Shown: piece by piece, positions 53,901-63,976 of the stretch
Layout of the letters: every line of letters begins with the position of its first letter
Position numbering within the stretch: position 1 is the first letter of the stretch
Assembly: GCA_009829735.1 (NCBI GenBank)
Contig: CM020618.1
Span: forward strand, 34,820,894-34,884,893
DNA length: 64,000 bases
Origin: Pyropia yezoensis
Lineage: Eukaryota; Rhodophyta; Bangiophyceae; Bangiales; Bangiaceae
Direction: 5' to 3'
Made by a program: the position numbers and the translations under genes
Notes under the pieces: generated by a model
What the model saw: only the letters and a program-made list of their open reading frames with translations
Database searches by the model: none
Told to the model about the DNA's origin: nothing

Positions 53901-54297
53901 AGCCCGCCGATGAGGCGGCGCCGGCAAAACCGCCCACATTGGCTACGGAGGCGGCGGCACCTACCGCATCGGCGTCCCGAGCCGCGGCGTGGGCCACCCC
54001 TATCGTCCCGACGGTGGCGGCGGTGGCCGTGGGGCCGGCGAGTGCGCCAAGGGCGCGAGCCGACACGGCAACAGCGACCGCCGTCGGTGGCAGCAACACG
54101 GTGGCGGTGAAAGTGCCACAGCCAACGACGGCAGTAGTAACCGCCAAGGCGGCTAGTGATGATGGAAGTGCGTCACCGTCGACACGGGACATTGCGCTGG
54201 TTGGGAAAGCAGAGGCACCGCCGTTTGAGTCTACGGCGTCGGTCGCAGCAGCCGCCGTGACCGGCACGACGTCGCCCCCAGCGCCATTTATGGGAGC
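50999..54297 (+). pseudogene. Ala/Val/Pro-rich protein of unknown function, part 1 (split by element D)
   Basis: ATG at 50999 has a strong context (ACCATGGGG) and starts MGKPSRPRLARKGG, a basic N-terminus. Val/Pro/Ala repeats follow, then a more ordered block (HNAIQCDLRWVMLSMGGEP) and MERSLPLVAARLQRLYAARDGRAW. The rest is Ala-rich with a basic cluster (SKRRRRR). The frame continues to the element D insertion through TGA 51866, TGA 52112, TAG 52922 and TGA 53108. No domain is recognised. In GC-rich DNA same-frame continuity is weak evidence, so this could be one decayed gene or one short gene (50999-51868) followed by noise. Confidence 0.35.
51206..51535 (+). repeat. Tandem duplication of about 165 bp within the Ala/Val/Pro-rich gene
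   Basis: Two units start with VVAAVPVVPPAAA and run through PVVAP and PVEA about 55 residues apart (51206 and 51371). The underlying DNA is a GCCGGTGGTGCCG-rich sequence. Confidence 0.55.
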
Positions 54298-54766
54298 TGT
54301 GGCAGTATTGACCCCCAGGTAGGGGGGCAACACGTGCCATGCAAGGGGCGGCAGGCCACTAGCCTGATCCGTTCCTCCCCCTGCATTTGGGTCCATATTC
54401 CCTAAGTTTGGGATAGTTAGCTTAGTAGTAAATCCAACTTGGATTTGAGGGTTTTCTGCATTTATCGTCTTGAATTTTCGTGTGGCCCGGTGGGCAGGTG
54501 CTGGGGTGGGAGATTCTGAGTGGCGAGATTCTGAGTGGACCCTGGGGGGATAAGGGGAGGGACAGCGGGGCTTGGCCCTGCGTCCCCGTCCCGACCAAGA
54601 AACTGTTGGACCACACCCCATCTTCTTGTTTGTCAGGGGGGGGATTGCTCCACAACAGGGATAGAGTGTGTGCGACTTGCACTTCTTCCGGTTCCCCCGA
54701 CACGGGAGGCAGCCCTTGTACACCGCCCCAACTTGGGTGCCGTGTGTGCATGTGGTTTTTGCCACA
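54298..54766 (+). repeat. Element D 5' LTR (469 bp)
   Basis: TGTGGCAGTATTG...TTTTTGCCACA. It is preceded by GGAGC and contains the same 14-bp tandem GAGATTCTGAGTGG as the element C LTRs. The host frame reads into it and ends with VAVLTPR. Confidence 0.95.
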
Positions 54767-54768
54767 TT

Positions 54769-54786
54769 TGGTGGAGCAGCAGGGGA
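54769..54786 (+). promoter_or_regulatory. Element D primer-binding site
   Basis: TGGTGGAGCAGCAGGGGA, two bases after the LTR. It is the same 18-mer as in A, B and C. Confidence 0.8.
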
Positions 54787-54885
54787 CAGAGGTAAGCTTT
54801 ACCTCCGGGTGCACCCGGGTGTAGGGGGCCCTCTGTCTCAGAGGAACGGTGGACTTGGACCGTGTCATACGTATCGTCAGCCAAC

Positions 54886-56832
54886 ATGCTCAGCTTGGAC
54901 CCCCCGTCGTCCGGGGAGTACACGGGTGACGCACGTACTTCAGTGCCTTCGAATCCTTGTGAGACACAGGTGGGTTTACCTGGGGTCACAGAGGGACTAC
55001 AGGTCCCTAAAGCCAGCAGGACTGGAAGTGCCGGCGGGCAACAGGCCACCCTGACTCAGTCGGGAGTTCACTCGGGTGACACTTCTGATGTGGGTGGGCC
55101 GAAGTCTGGCCACCGTGTGGTATACTCAACGGGAACGTCCCAAGGGGTGAGGACTGTCCCCGCGGGTTCCACTCGGGTTGGAGCCAACTTTGGCTTGGAG
55201 CCGTCGCCAACTAGGCTTTCGGAGGACGGCGGACCTCCGTTGGTCGGCTATGGGCTCGCGCCCAGGCCCCCGGTTGAGACCCTTGAGGAACGTGGTTACC
55301 CCTCAGGTGGACTCCCGGAGGCGGACCGAGACTCAACTGGAGTCGACAATCCACTCCTCGCGGAAACTGTCCGTCGGGAGGCGACCAATGTGTTGCGGCA
55401 GACTTTGCCGGACCTGGTGGTCACGATGACGAATACTATTCTGAATCAGATTGTGGCGAGTTTGCCAGATGGCTTTAATGTCCAGACCGGATTGGGGCTT
55501 TTGAGACCGCAGGCGCAGAAGGAATCCCTCCTGACGCCTATCTCGGGTCGCCTCGAACAGGGGGGGACCCCTGTGACTCCCAACGAGGGAGCCACACCAT
55601 ACTCGGTGGGGCGTACGCCTTTCACGGGGGAGTTTCCCTCGGAAACGCCGGCGGCTACACCAAGCTCGCCGCGGCAGACTACTGGCACTGAGGGTCAGTT
55701 TACCCCAGTACCTCAGCGGCTTTTTCCTCAACGTGAGGTGCCGCCCAAGATCCTGGTAGCCAACCCGGTCTACCAGAGGATCTTTGACTGTGAGACCTAC
55801 GCCCTCCACAACAAGTCGGTGGCGTATGGTCCTGACCAGGCCCAAGCCATGGGCCGTGCCAAGAAGAATGCACTTCACTCTTTTTGGCACAAAGCGGAGT
55901 GGGATGGAACCCCCCCCCTCCGTGTCTTTGAGTTCCTACGTCGTTTCACAAAAGCCTGTGACGACAATGCCATAAGTGAAGGCATGGCTTTTTATATGCT
56001 ACAGGAGTTTACGAAGGGCGACCTGCGGACAAAACTTATGTCCGTCATGCCCAGCTCCTCAAGTGGAGGCGCTGGCGAGGTGACGTCCTATTTGGACCTC
56101 GTCAACTGGTTGTTGAGAGCCATGGTTGATGAAGCGGCGTTGGCTTCTCAAGTCGAGGAGTTCACGCAAGCCCATCAGGAAGAGGCGGAGGACGAGTTGT
56201 CCTTTGCGGAGCGAGTCCGTAAGCTCAACAATCTTTGTGAGTTTCTTCATACACAAGCTGTGGTGAAGAGTCGGTTTGTGGAGGGACTCCATTGGTCAGT
56301 CCGGATGGAGACCCGGGAGCATAACACTGCCCGGGCGACCCTGGCCGAGTTGGCTAGGTTCGCCTACCGCAGAGGTAAGGCCTACCGCAAGTTGGGGGAG
56401 GAACAACGCCAGGAGCGTCAGGCCGAGTTGGCTAAGGAGCGCGAGGAGGCGCGCCAGGCCAGAGAGCTGAGAGAGGCACGCCGAATCCGCAAGGAAAGGG
56501 TGGTAGCTGCCGTGGGAACTTCCCAGGGTATCCCTTCGTCTTCCCCAGTTTGGAAGACCCCTCCCGGAACAGACCATCGGTGTTGGAACTGCAACTCCGA
56601 TGGACACTGGGCATATGATTGCCTCAAGTTGAGTAAACGCATTCAACAACTTGTTAGGAATGGGAGTAAGAAGTCGGTTACGAACGAAGTACGTTCACGC
56701 CGCGAGAGTGGGCCTCGACCGGTCGCGGCGGTCGCCATACCCTCGGCGGAGGGGGCGGACACGTCGTCCTCGGACTCATCGTCTTCCTCCCCGCCCTCAG
56801 ATTCGGACGCCAAGTCGGCGGGAAACGAATGA
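54886..56832 (+). CDS. gag: Element D Gag
   Basis: 648 aa from ATG 54886 (MLSLDPPSSGEYTGD) to TGA, uninterrupted. The order matches element C: Ser/Thr/Gly-rich N-terminus, hydrophobic helix (ETVRREATNVLRQTLPDLVV), capsid-like centre (FEFLRRFTKACDDN), Arg/Glu/Gln-rich charged helix, CCHC knuckle (CWNCNSDGHWAYDC), Ser-rich end and AGNE just before TGA. It could still be made as a protein. It is the best family 2 gag in the window and shows that the element C TAG replaced a CAG. Confidence 0.92.
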   Translation: MLSLDPPSSGEYTGDARTSVPSNPCETQVGLPGVTEGLQVPKASRTGSAGGQQATLTQSGVHSGDTSDVGGPKSGHRVVYSTGTSQGVRTVPAGSTRVGANFGLEPSPTRLSEDGGPPLVGYGLAPRPPVETLEERGYPSGGLPEADRDSTGVDNPLLAETVRREATNVLRQTLPDLVVTMTNTILNQIVASLPDGFNVQTGLGLLRPQAQKESLLTPISGRLEQGGTPVTPNEGATPYSVGRTPFTGEFPSETPAATPSSPRQTTGTEGQFTPVPQRLFPQREVPPKILVANPVYQRIFDCETYALHNKSVAYGPDQAQAMGRAKKNALHSFWHKAEWDGTPPLRVFEFLRRFTKACDDNAISEGMAFYMLQEFTKGDLRTKLMSVMPSSSSGGAGEVTSYLDLVNWLLRAMVDEAALASQVEEFTQAHQEEAEDELSFAERVRKLNNLCEFLHTQAVVKSRFVEGLHWSVRMETREHNTARATLAELARFAYRRGKAYRKLGEEQRQERQAELAKEREEARQARELREARRIRKERVVAAVGTSQGIPSSSPVWKTPPGTDHRCWNCNSDGHWAYDCLKLSKRIQQLVRNGSKKSVTNEVRSRRESGPRPVAAVAIPSAEGADTSSSDSSSSSPPSDSDAKSAGNE

Positions 56833-56865
56833 CCGTTGGAGCTGGCCGTCCGAAGCTTACAACGG
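56820..56865 (+). promoter_or_regulatory. Element D -1 frameshift signal: GGGAAAC plus hairpin
   Basis: G GGA AAC at 56820-56826, a 6-nt spacer, then a hairpin at 56833-56865: CCGTTG+GAGCT pairs with AGCTT, bulged A, CAACGG. Compared with element C two stem positions changed but pairing is kept (G-C to G-U, and G-U to A-U), which supports a selected RNA structure. Confidence 0.75.
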
Positions 56866-59800
56866 CAGCCTCGGCCAAGTGGGTCAAGAAAACGAGCCAA
56901 CCGTGCCGGATACTGCGGCAACCTAAGGTAGTCCGCCCACCTCGGGTAGGACTCCCCAAGAACGTAAACCCACGTCGGGTCATCGCGGTGCTGACGGGTG
57001 AGAACTTCCAGGTGGCTGGACGGGTGCAACTTGCCCCCGGCCGCGCCTGTTGTGCCCGTATCGTACTTGATACTGGGTCAGGAGCCTCCTTGATACGCAA
57101 GTCGCTATTACCAAAGGAGGTGAAGCTCCAACGCTGGAGGTCTACAGCCGACCATATAATAGATATCAATGGTGGGGTACTTCCCATCGTCGGTGCCGTG
57201 ACCCTACCAACTAGGATGGGGACCCATGAGGTCGACGTGACCTATGGAGTAGTAGAGAATATATCGGTACCCCTGCTTCTGGGTACCCCTTATGTTGTAA
57301 CTCAAGTGCCTTTGATTTGTGGCCCTGAGTATTGGGTCAAGTTCATGAATGGGGAGACCATCCCCATCCTTGGCAAGGGAAAGTCTGTGGCTCCTGTGAC
57401 AGTTTCACAGTCGAAGCCTGTTTGCTCTGTGAGAGAAGGGCTTACTGCGACCCTGCGTTTAGCCCGTAAAGTCACGTTGCCCCCCAACTCGGTGGCGCAC
57501 GTTGACGTTCGAACTGATTACGCGGGGAACGGGATGGTGTACCGTCACCCTGGTCTTGCTCGCAAGCACCAAGTGCATGTCGCCCTTGGCACGATGGACT
57601 CCAAAGCCGGAGTCCCGTGGAGGATACAGGTTATGAACCTGAGCTCGTCGCCCAAAAACTTCAAGTCGGGAGCCAAGTTCGGCTATATCGACCAACACGA
57701 GGGGCCGGTAGTAGCGGTCACCCTCAACGCGGGCGCGAGTAGAGACCCGAAGTCCGGAAAGGAGAAGCCCCAAGCCATGTCGGCCGCCTCTCCTCGGCCC
57801 CATGTGAACATGGAGGGTGTTCCACCCAGGTTGAGGGTTCAAGTTGAACGCCTCTTGGACCAATATCACAAGTTGTGGGATAGTCAATTGGGACTCATGG
57901 GAGCCACCCAACACCGGATCGAGTTGAAACCCGGTGCACCCCCTATACGCCAGCAACCGTGTAGGGGAGCACCCCGCTCAAGGGCCCTCGTTAAGGAGCA
58001 AGTTGCTCGCATGGAGGCCCTCGATGTGATCGAGGCCAGCAACGCCGAGTGGGCGAGTCCGGTGGTTATCGTCCCCAAAGTTGATGGGACCCCCCGGTTT
58101 TGTATCGACTACCGTAAGCTCAACGAGAGCACGGTGAAGGACAGATATCCGCTACCTAGGATGGACGACAGTCTGGACTCTCTGGGGGAGGCAAACGTGT
58201 TCTCGACCCTGGAATGTAACGCGGGGTACTGGCAAATTCCCATTGCCCCGGAGGACAGGCATAAAACTACCTTTACCTGTCACTGTGGTACCTACCAGTG
58301 CAAGCAACTACCGTTTGGACTGTGTAACGCGCCGGCAACTTTCCAGCGCGCTATGGACATGATTCTGCCCGAAGTACGGTGGCAGATCTGTCTTGTGTAC
58401 CTAGACGATATCATTGTGTTCTCCCGAAGTCCGGAGGAACACATTGGCCATCTTGGCCAGGTGTTCAAGCTACTTGCTGACGCCGGTGTGTCACTGAAGG
58501 CGAGTAAGTGCCACCTCTTCACTCAAGAGGTGGAGTACTTGGGACATGTTGTCCGTCCGGGGCGTCTCAGTGTTAACGAGAAGAACTTGAGGGCGATTCG
58601 CATGGCTCAGTACCCCCGGACCCAGACCCAGATGAGGGGCTTCCTCGGGATGTGTAACGTGTACCGACGTTTCACCAAGGGCTTCGCCAAGGTGGCGAAG
58701 CAGTTGAATGAGCTAGTGAGCTCAACGCTACCGAAGAACCTGCCTCCCCCAAGTCGTGTGGAGCAGGAAGCCTTTGAGACTCTTCGGGACCTTCTGCTGA
58801 AGCCCCTCATCTTGGCTATTCCCAGGTTGGGAGGCCACTACATCCTGGATGTGGACGCTAGCTACGACCAACTTGGTTGTGTGTTGCTTCAGCAGCAGCC
58901 GGACGAGAAGTACTTGCCGGTGGGATACTTCAGTAAGGGGCTGAACTCGGCCGAGAAGAACTACGGAGTCACCGAGTTGGAAGGACTCGCAGTGGTGTGG
59001 GCGGCGACGTCACTTCGTCACTACCTAGAGGGTGAGAAGTTCCTCATCCGCTGTGACCCCCGCGCGTTGCAGTTCATCTTCAAGACGGATTGTACGAATA
59101 CTCGTCTCAACCGGTGGAGGGTGCGACTGGCCCCCTTCAACTTTGACATTGAGTACCGTCCTGGCAGGCAACATGCCCATGCCGACGGCCTTTCTAGTGT
59201 ACCTACCGAGGGGCTGGACACTAACCCAGTTGATGAGGACATCCCCATTGTGGGGGTAGTCAGGCGCTCGGGTCAGGCGTTGGACCCCGACGCGCCACGG
59301 ATTAAAAAGTACTTGCCCCTGTCCCTGGACGAGGTGGTGAAGGCCCAGGCCGAGGACCCCTTCTGCAAGTCGCAGAGGGATACACTGGATACGGTGGCGG
59401 AGACGCGGTTCTTTCTCGGAGACGATGGCCTCCTCTTGAGGAGGGGGGTATACCAGGGGACCGAACAACTTGTCGTTCCCGCATCTCTCAAGGACAGTAT
59501 TCTTGAGAGGGAGCATAAAGCTCCCACAGGTGGACACCTGGGGTCTAGTGAACTGTACCAGACCCTGAGGACCAGGTACTACTGGCCGTCCATGGTGGTG
59601 GACATCTACAGTTGGGTGGCTGCCTGCACGAGTTGTGCGCAGAACCGTATGATGGAATGGCGGCCTAGTACGGCTATGTTACTGTTCCCGGCCAAGGAGC
59701 CCTTCGCCGCGTTGGCAATGGACATCCTTGGGCCAATGCCAGTGACCGAGGAGGGCAACCAGTACCTCCTGGTCATCTGGGACCGCTTCACGAAACATAC

Positions 59801-60814
59801 GCGAGCGATCCCACTGGCAGAGATCACGGCCATGTCGGTCGTGTCAGCCTTCCTAGATCACTGGGTTGCCGCGTATGGCATTCCGGATAGTACACTATCG
59901 GACAAAGGACCGCAATTTGCGTCCGTACTGTTTCAGGGAGTGCTGGATATGTTGGGGGTTAAGGCAAACTATGCCCCCCCCTACCACCCACAACCTAGTG
60001 GGCAGGTGGAGCGCTTCGACAAAACTATTGTTAGGCAGCTGCGCCACTATGTGAGTGAGCACGTGAAAACGTGGGACTAATACATTTCTATTCTTACCAC
60101 TGCCTACAATTCGCAGGTTCACTCATCTACCGGGGAAAGTCCCCCTGGCTTTTGTGACCCCCCGTCGCGTGCGGTCTATTGCCGTGCGGCGGTCGCTCCC
60201 AACTAGGGAGGATGGTGGCAGTACGCCTACTCCCACTGAGAGTAAGGCGGAGTTCGCTGTTAGGCTTGAAAAACTCATCCCTCAAGTCAGGGGTGAGATG
60301 GACAAAGCACAAAAGCGCTACAAGCGCACCTTTGACAAAAAGGTGCGTCATGCTAAGCATGTCCCCGAGCAGGGTGACTGGGTACTGGATCACTCACACA
60401 CCCCAACTGGGGGTAAATTGGTATTCCAGACGAAGGGGCCGTACCAGGTCCTTCGTACTGATGGGCGGCGCTTCACCTTCGAAAGTAACGACGGGGTCCG
60501 CACAGTAAACGGACAGCACGTTGTCAAAGTTGCACCAACGCCTGCAGGCGACCCAGCTTGGGCGCGTGCGTTGGAAGCGTGGCGCCTGCCCTCGCTCCCT
60601 GCGTCCAAAACATGGCCCGCAGGAGTACGTGTTCGATAAGTTCATCGACCACGGATGGGATGAAGACACTGACCGCCTCATGTTGAGGGTGTGTTGGTTC
60701 CGCTACAAAGACAAGGATGATACGTGGGAATATGTGGAGGACCTTCCCGCTGAGAAGGTCCGGGCATACTGTGCCCGGAATGAGATAGACCCCAACAGCC
60801 CCCCCTCAACATGA
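56829..60814 (+). pseudogene. pol: Element D Pol (several lesions)
   Basis: The main frame spans 56829-60080, with protease LDTGSGAS, RT, RNase H and integrase as in element C. The RT catalytic Asp of FSTLD is Glu here (GAA at 58212-58214), while YLDD is kept. Near the integrase catalytic Asp, SDNG has become SDKG, and TNGQVERFN reads PSGQVERFD. TAA at 60078-60080 and the five-C run (60141-60145) are shared with element C. An extra A near 60606 adds another frameshift, after which the chromodomain-like tail (YVFDKFIDHGW...DDTWEY) runs to 60814. It is clearly non-autonomous now. Confidence 0.92.
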
Positions 60815-61069
60815 GGGAAGGCCGGGTAACAGTGCCAAGAGAGTGCTTCGAGTCGGAGTGGTACGCAGAGTGGCTTTTAACTACAGCCCGAACCCTCACA
60901 CTCTCACAACAAAGGCAGCTGCCAACTAGGCATGCATGCTAGACTCTCCAACCCCACGGCCCTCGCCCTCACGTAGAGGCGAGCGGCGAGACCCACGGCG
61001 ATGACGCTCCCCACCAGTCGGCGGGGCCGGCGGCTCCAAGTCGGAACCGTCGCGCCCCTCACGGTCGCG
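60815..61069. other. Spacer after element D pol
   Basis: About 255 bp between pol and the end of the antisense frame, homologous to 35581-35830 of element C. No feature recognised. Confidence 0.4.
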
Positions 61070-62869
61070 CTAGTAGCGACGACCGCGGCTACCCTTCTGC
61101 TTAGTCTTGCGCGCAAGTTGGCGACGCAGACGCCGGATCGACTCCGACTCTGACGGAGTGGAGGACTCGGAGACGGAGTGAGACAACTCGTCTTCCGAAA
61201 CGGGGGGAGAACGCCGTGAGTGTCGGCGACGACGGCGAGGAGGCGAGTATGCCCGGCTCGCACGACGTTCGCCACGCCCAAGTGGGGCTGGGAGGGGCAT
61301 AATAGCCCCAAAACGAGCCAACTCGGTCGTCATGAGCCCCGCTACCGACTAGCAACTTGCGGTCGCCACCGCAGTACGAACGCGCTCCTCAAGTTGAGGA
61401 GTCTCGGAAACTTGAAGGGTTGCGGTCGACGCGGCCAACCAGGAAATGGTGCGCACCAACGTGGTGATCATCTTCTCTGAGGTCAGAGGCGTGGCCGGTA
61501 ACACCAACTTGGTATATTCCGTCAGAAGGGTGGCCCCCAAGTTGGGGGACACCGGAGTAGATGACTCAACAGCCACGCTAATCGGGATGTCCTCGTGCAG
61601 CTGGTAGGGGACAGGAGGAAGTGGAGGGGCACGCCGAGGTGGCGGTGCCCGGGTGTAACTGCGACCCCTACTCGGGGCCCCCGCAGTGGGTTGAGTCATG
61701 TGGTCATCATGAGAAGGCACGGCCATCACTATGGGCTTGTCCGGGGGTGGCGCAGTGTGGCGATCCACCCCCGGGGCATATGGGTAGTCCCCAATGCCCA
61801 ACCCCTCTCGTAGTACCACACGGCCGTCGTGAAGTTCACGAGCGACCCACACGAACTGGCGAAGTGCGCCATCGTCCTTGGGCCCACGAGTGGGGCGGCT
61901 CAAATTCTGCGCAATGCTCTCCCACTCGATAAACTTGTGGAGGCGGAGCATCTCCTCAAGTAGAGTGAGTTGTCCTGATGAGCACCCCTCAGCAACTAGC
62001 TGAGGGGTGAGCTGTTCCAATCCTAGGAAAAGCCGGAGGGGAAGATGCCAGAGCATCCCCCGCCGCTGGACACAGAACACCCAGGTCGACATGACCTCGA
62101 GGAGCCACTGGGTGGCCAGCATGGCCCACACCAGGTGATCTGGGCTAGCCGTCAACATGACGGAGCCGAAGTGGTCGAGCAACCGTGGCAGCAACGCAGG
62201 GAACCCGTAGAGGACCTCAACTTGAGGCCACCACTCGGGCTTCTTCGGGTAGTGCTGCTCCTTGCTGGCAGCGGACTGCTGAGGAAACTCAGATCGAGCC
62301 GAGGTCACCAAGTAGGGACCTCGCCGGAAGTCCTTTTTCATCCGCACATCACAGTGCCGAGTGTGCGGATCGGCCTCGTGAAGGTACGGGGGGCGAGTTG
62401 CCACCGCGTCCCAAGTAAAGGTCGGCAAGTCGCCAGGACCCGGGATAGTTCCCCCGCGGTCCATCATGGCCTTGGCCCGCTGTACGTCTTTGACCCCCTC
62501 ATCGTCCTGGAAGGCAAACTGGTCCGTCCTGAAGCCGGCAGGGAACCCGAACCTACGGGGATACTTCTCCCGTAGGCGGTCCCATTCCCGACCCATCGCT
62601 GTGCCCAGTCGGCCACAGCGAAGAACAGTCAACCCCTTCTCATACAGAGGCCTAGAGGGGCAAAACCACCGCCCCAAGGCCTCACGCGGGACAACGTGTC
62701 GCGCCTCCGGGGAAGATCCCGCCGTCAACCCAAAGCCGGGTGACGCGGGAGTCCCATCCCCCGGAGTACCCGCGGAGCCCCCGCCGGAAGTCTCGGCGGG
62801 CGCTGCACCGTAGGAGGTGTCCTCCATACGTTCGTCAAGGGAGTCCGTCTCGACCCCCGGGGTCGCCAT
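61070..62869 (-). pseudogene. Element D antisense ORF, full-length form with one nonsense codon
   Basis: ATG at 62869 (MATPGVETDSLDERMED). 506 aa to TAG at 61349-61351, then the same frame continues to 61070. At the TAG, element C has GAG. The ordered centre contains PYLVTSARSEFPQQ, HYPKKPEWWPQVEV, WLLEVMSTWVF, LLEEMLRLHKFIEWESIAQNL and RQFVWVAREL, which match the element B antisense frame in order and spacing. The tail is Arg/Ser-rich and ends in a basic cluster (RRLRRQLARKTKQK) suited to nucleic-acid binding or nuclear import. No known domain recognised. Confidence 0.65.
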
Positions 62870-63194
62870 GGCTCTCCCCAAGTTGGAGAAAGACGCCCTG
62901 GCTACAGCGGCACGAGACCCGCCGCGAGTTGAGGGGGGCTCGGATCGTGGATAGATGGGTGGCCTCCCCAGCGTGGGGCGGCCAAGGGGAAGGTGAAGGG
63001 GATGTGTTGGTATTGGTGAAGTATGAACCGGGGAGAGCAAGCTGCCGAGTGGGCATGCTGGAGGAGAGGGGCGGTCAACGTGACCGCCTCCACATCCGCG
63101 TTACGTACTCGATGGGGGACAGCAAGTCGCGCCCCCAACGCCGAGACGCGCGTTTACGCACCCCCACACAGGGCCGACCGCGTCGGTCGGAACT

Positions 63195-63207
63195 GAGGAG
63201 AGGGGAG
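63195..63207 (+). promoter_or_regulatory. Element D polypurine tract
   Basis: GAGGAGAGGGGAG directly before the 3' LTR, identical to element C. Confidence 0.8.
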
Positions 63208-63676
63208 TGTTGCAGTGTTGACCCCCAGGTAGGGGGGCAACACGTGCCATGCGAGGGGCGGCAGGCCACTAGCCTGATCCGTTCCTCCCCCTGCATTTGG
63301 GTCCATATTTCCTAAGTTTGGGATAGTTAGCTTAGTAGTAAATCCAACTTGGATTTGAGGGTTTTCTGCATTTATCGTCTTGAATTTTCGTGTGGCCCGG
63401 TGGGCAGGTGCTGGGGTGGGAGATTCTGAGTGGCGAGATTCTGAGTGGACCCTGGGGGGATAAGGGGAGGGACAGCGGGGCTTGGCCCTGCGTCCCCGTC
63501 CCGACCAAGAAACTGTTGGACCACACCCCATCTTCTTGTTTCTCAGTGGGGGGATTGCCCCACAACAGGGATAGAGTGTGTGCGACTTGCACTTCTTCCG
63601 GTTCCCCCGACACGGGAGGCAGCTCTTGTACACCGCCCGAACTTGGGTGTCGTGTGTGCGAGCGGTTTTTGCCACA
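63208..63676 (+). repeat. Element D 3' LTR (469 bp)
   Basis: Starts TGTTGCAGTGTTG and ends GCCACA. About 13 differences from the 5' LTR, clustered partly near the 3' end. It is followed by GGAGC. Confidence 0.95.
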
Positions 63677-63976
63677 GGAGCGTACATGCCGACTCGGAAG
63701 CAACAGCACGAGCAGCCGGTCCTGGTGTCGGAGGACGACGGACAGCACGGGGAACACGGGCAACATCAGCAGCAGTACCAGCAGAAGCGTTTGCCGACAT
63801 CCGACCGGCCCTTTGTCGACGCCAACGAAGCGCTGCACCGTGCCGCCCCGCAAGGTAACCGCTTTGGTGGCCACCATGGGTCTGGCTCATACGACTGCGA
63901 CAGCGGCCGCCTGTCCGGCCGGGCGCGACCTCCTGGCCGGCACAACTACGAAAGCAGCGGCGGAGGATACGCATAG
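63677..63976 (+). pseudogene. Ala/Val/Pro-rich gene, part 2 (C-terminus after element D)
   Basis: After removal of element D and one GGAGC copy, the frame of the 50999-54297 gene continues here to TAG at 63974-63976. This segment is rich in Gln, His and Gly (a QHQQQYQQKR stretch) and ends SSGGGYA. No domain recognised. Phase continuity is consistent with one gene but is not proof. Confidence 0.35.

Larger units (their letters stand above)
54298..63676 (+). mobile_element. Element D: family 2 Ty3/gypsy LTR retrotransposon (defective)
   Basis: 9379 bp with 469-bp LTRs differing at about 13 positions, so older than C and B. A perfect GGAGC target duplication lies at 54293-54297 and 63677-63681. 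Gag is open. Pol shares the integrase stop and frameshift with element C and has a further frameshift. The antisense frame is the longer, undeleted form but carries one nonsense codon. Like C, it sits in a plus-strand coding region in the same orientation. Confidence 0.95.
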
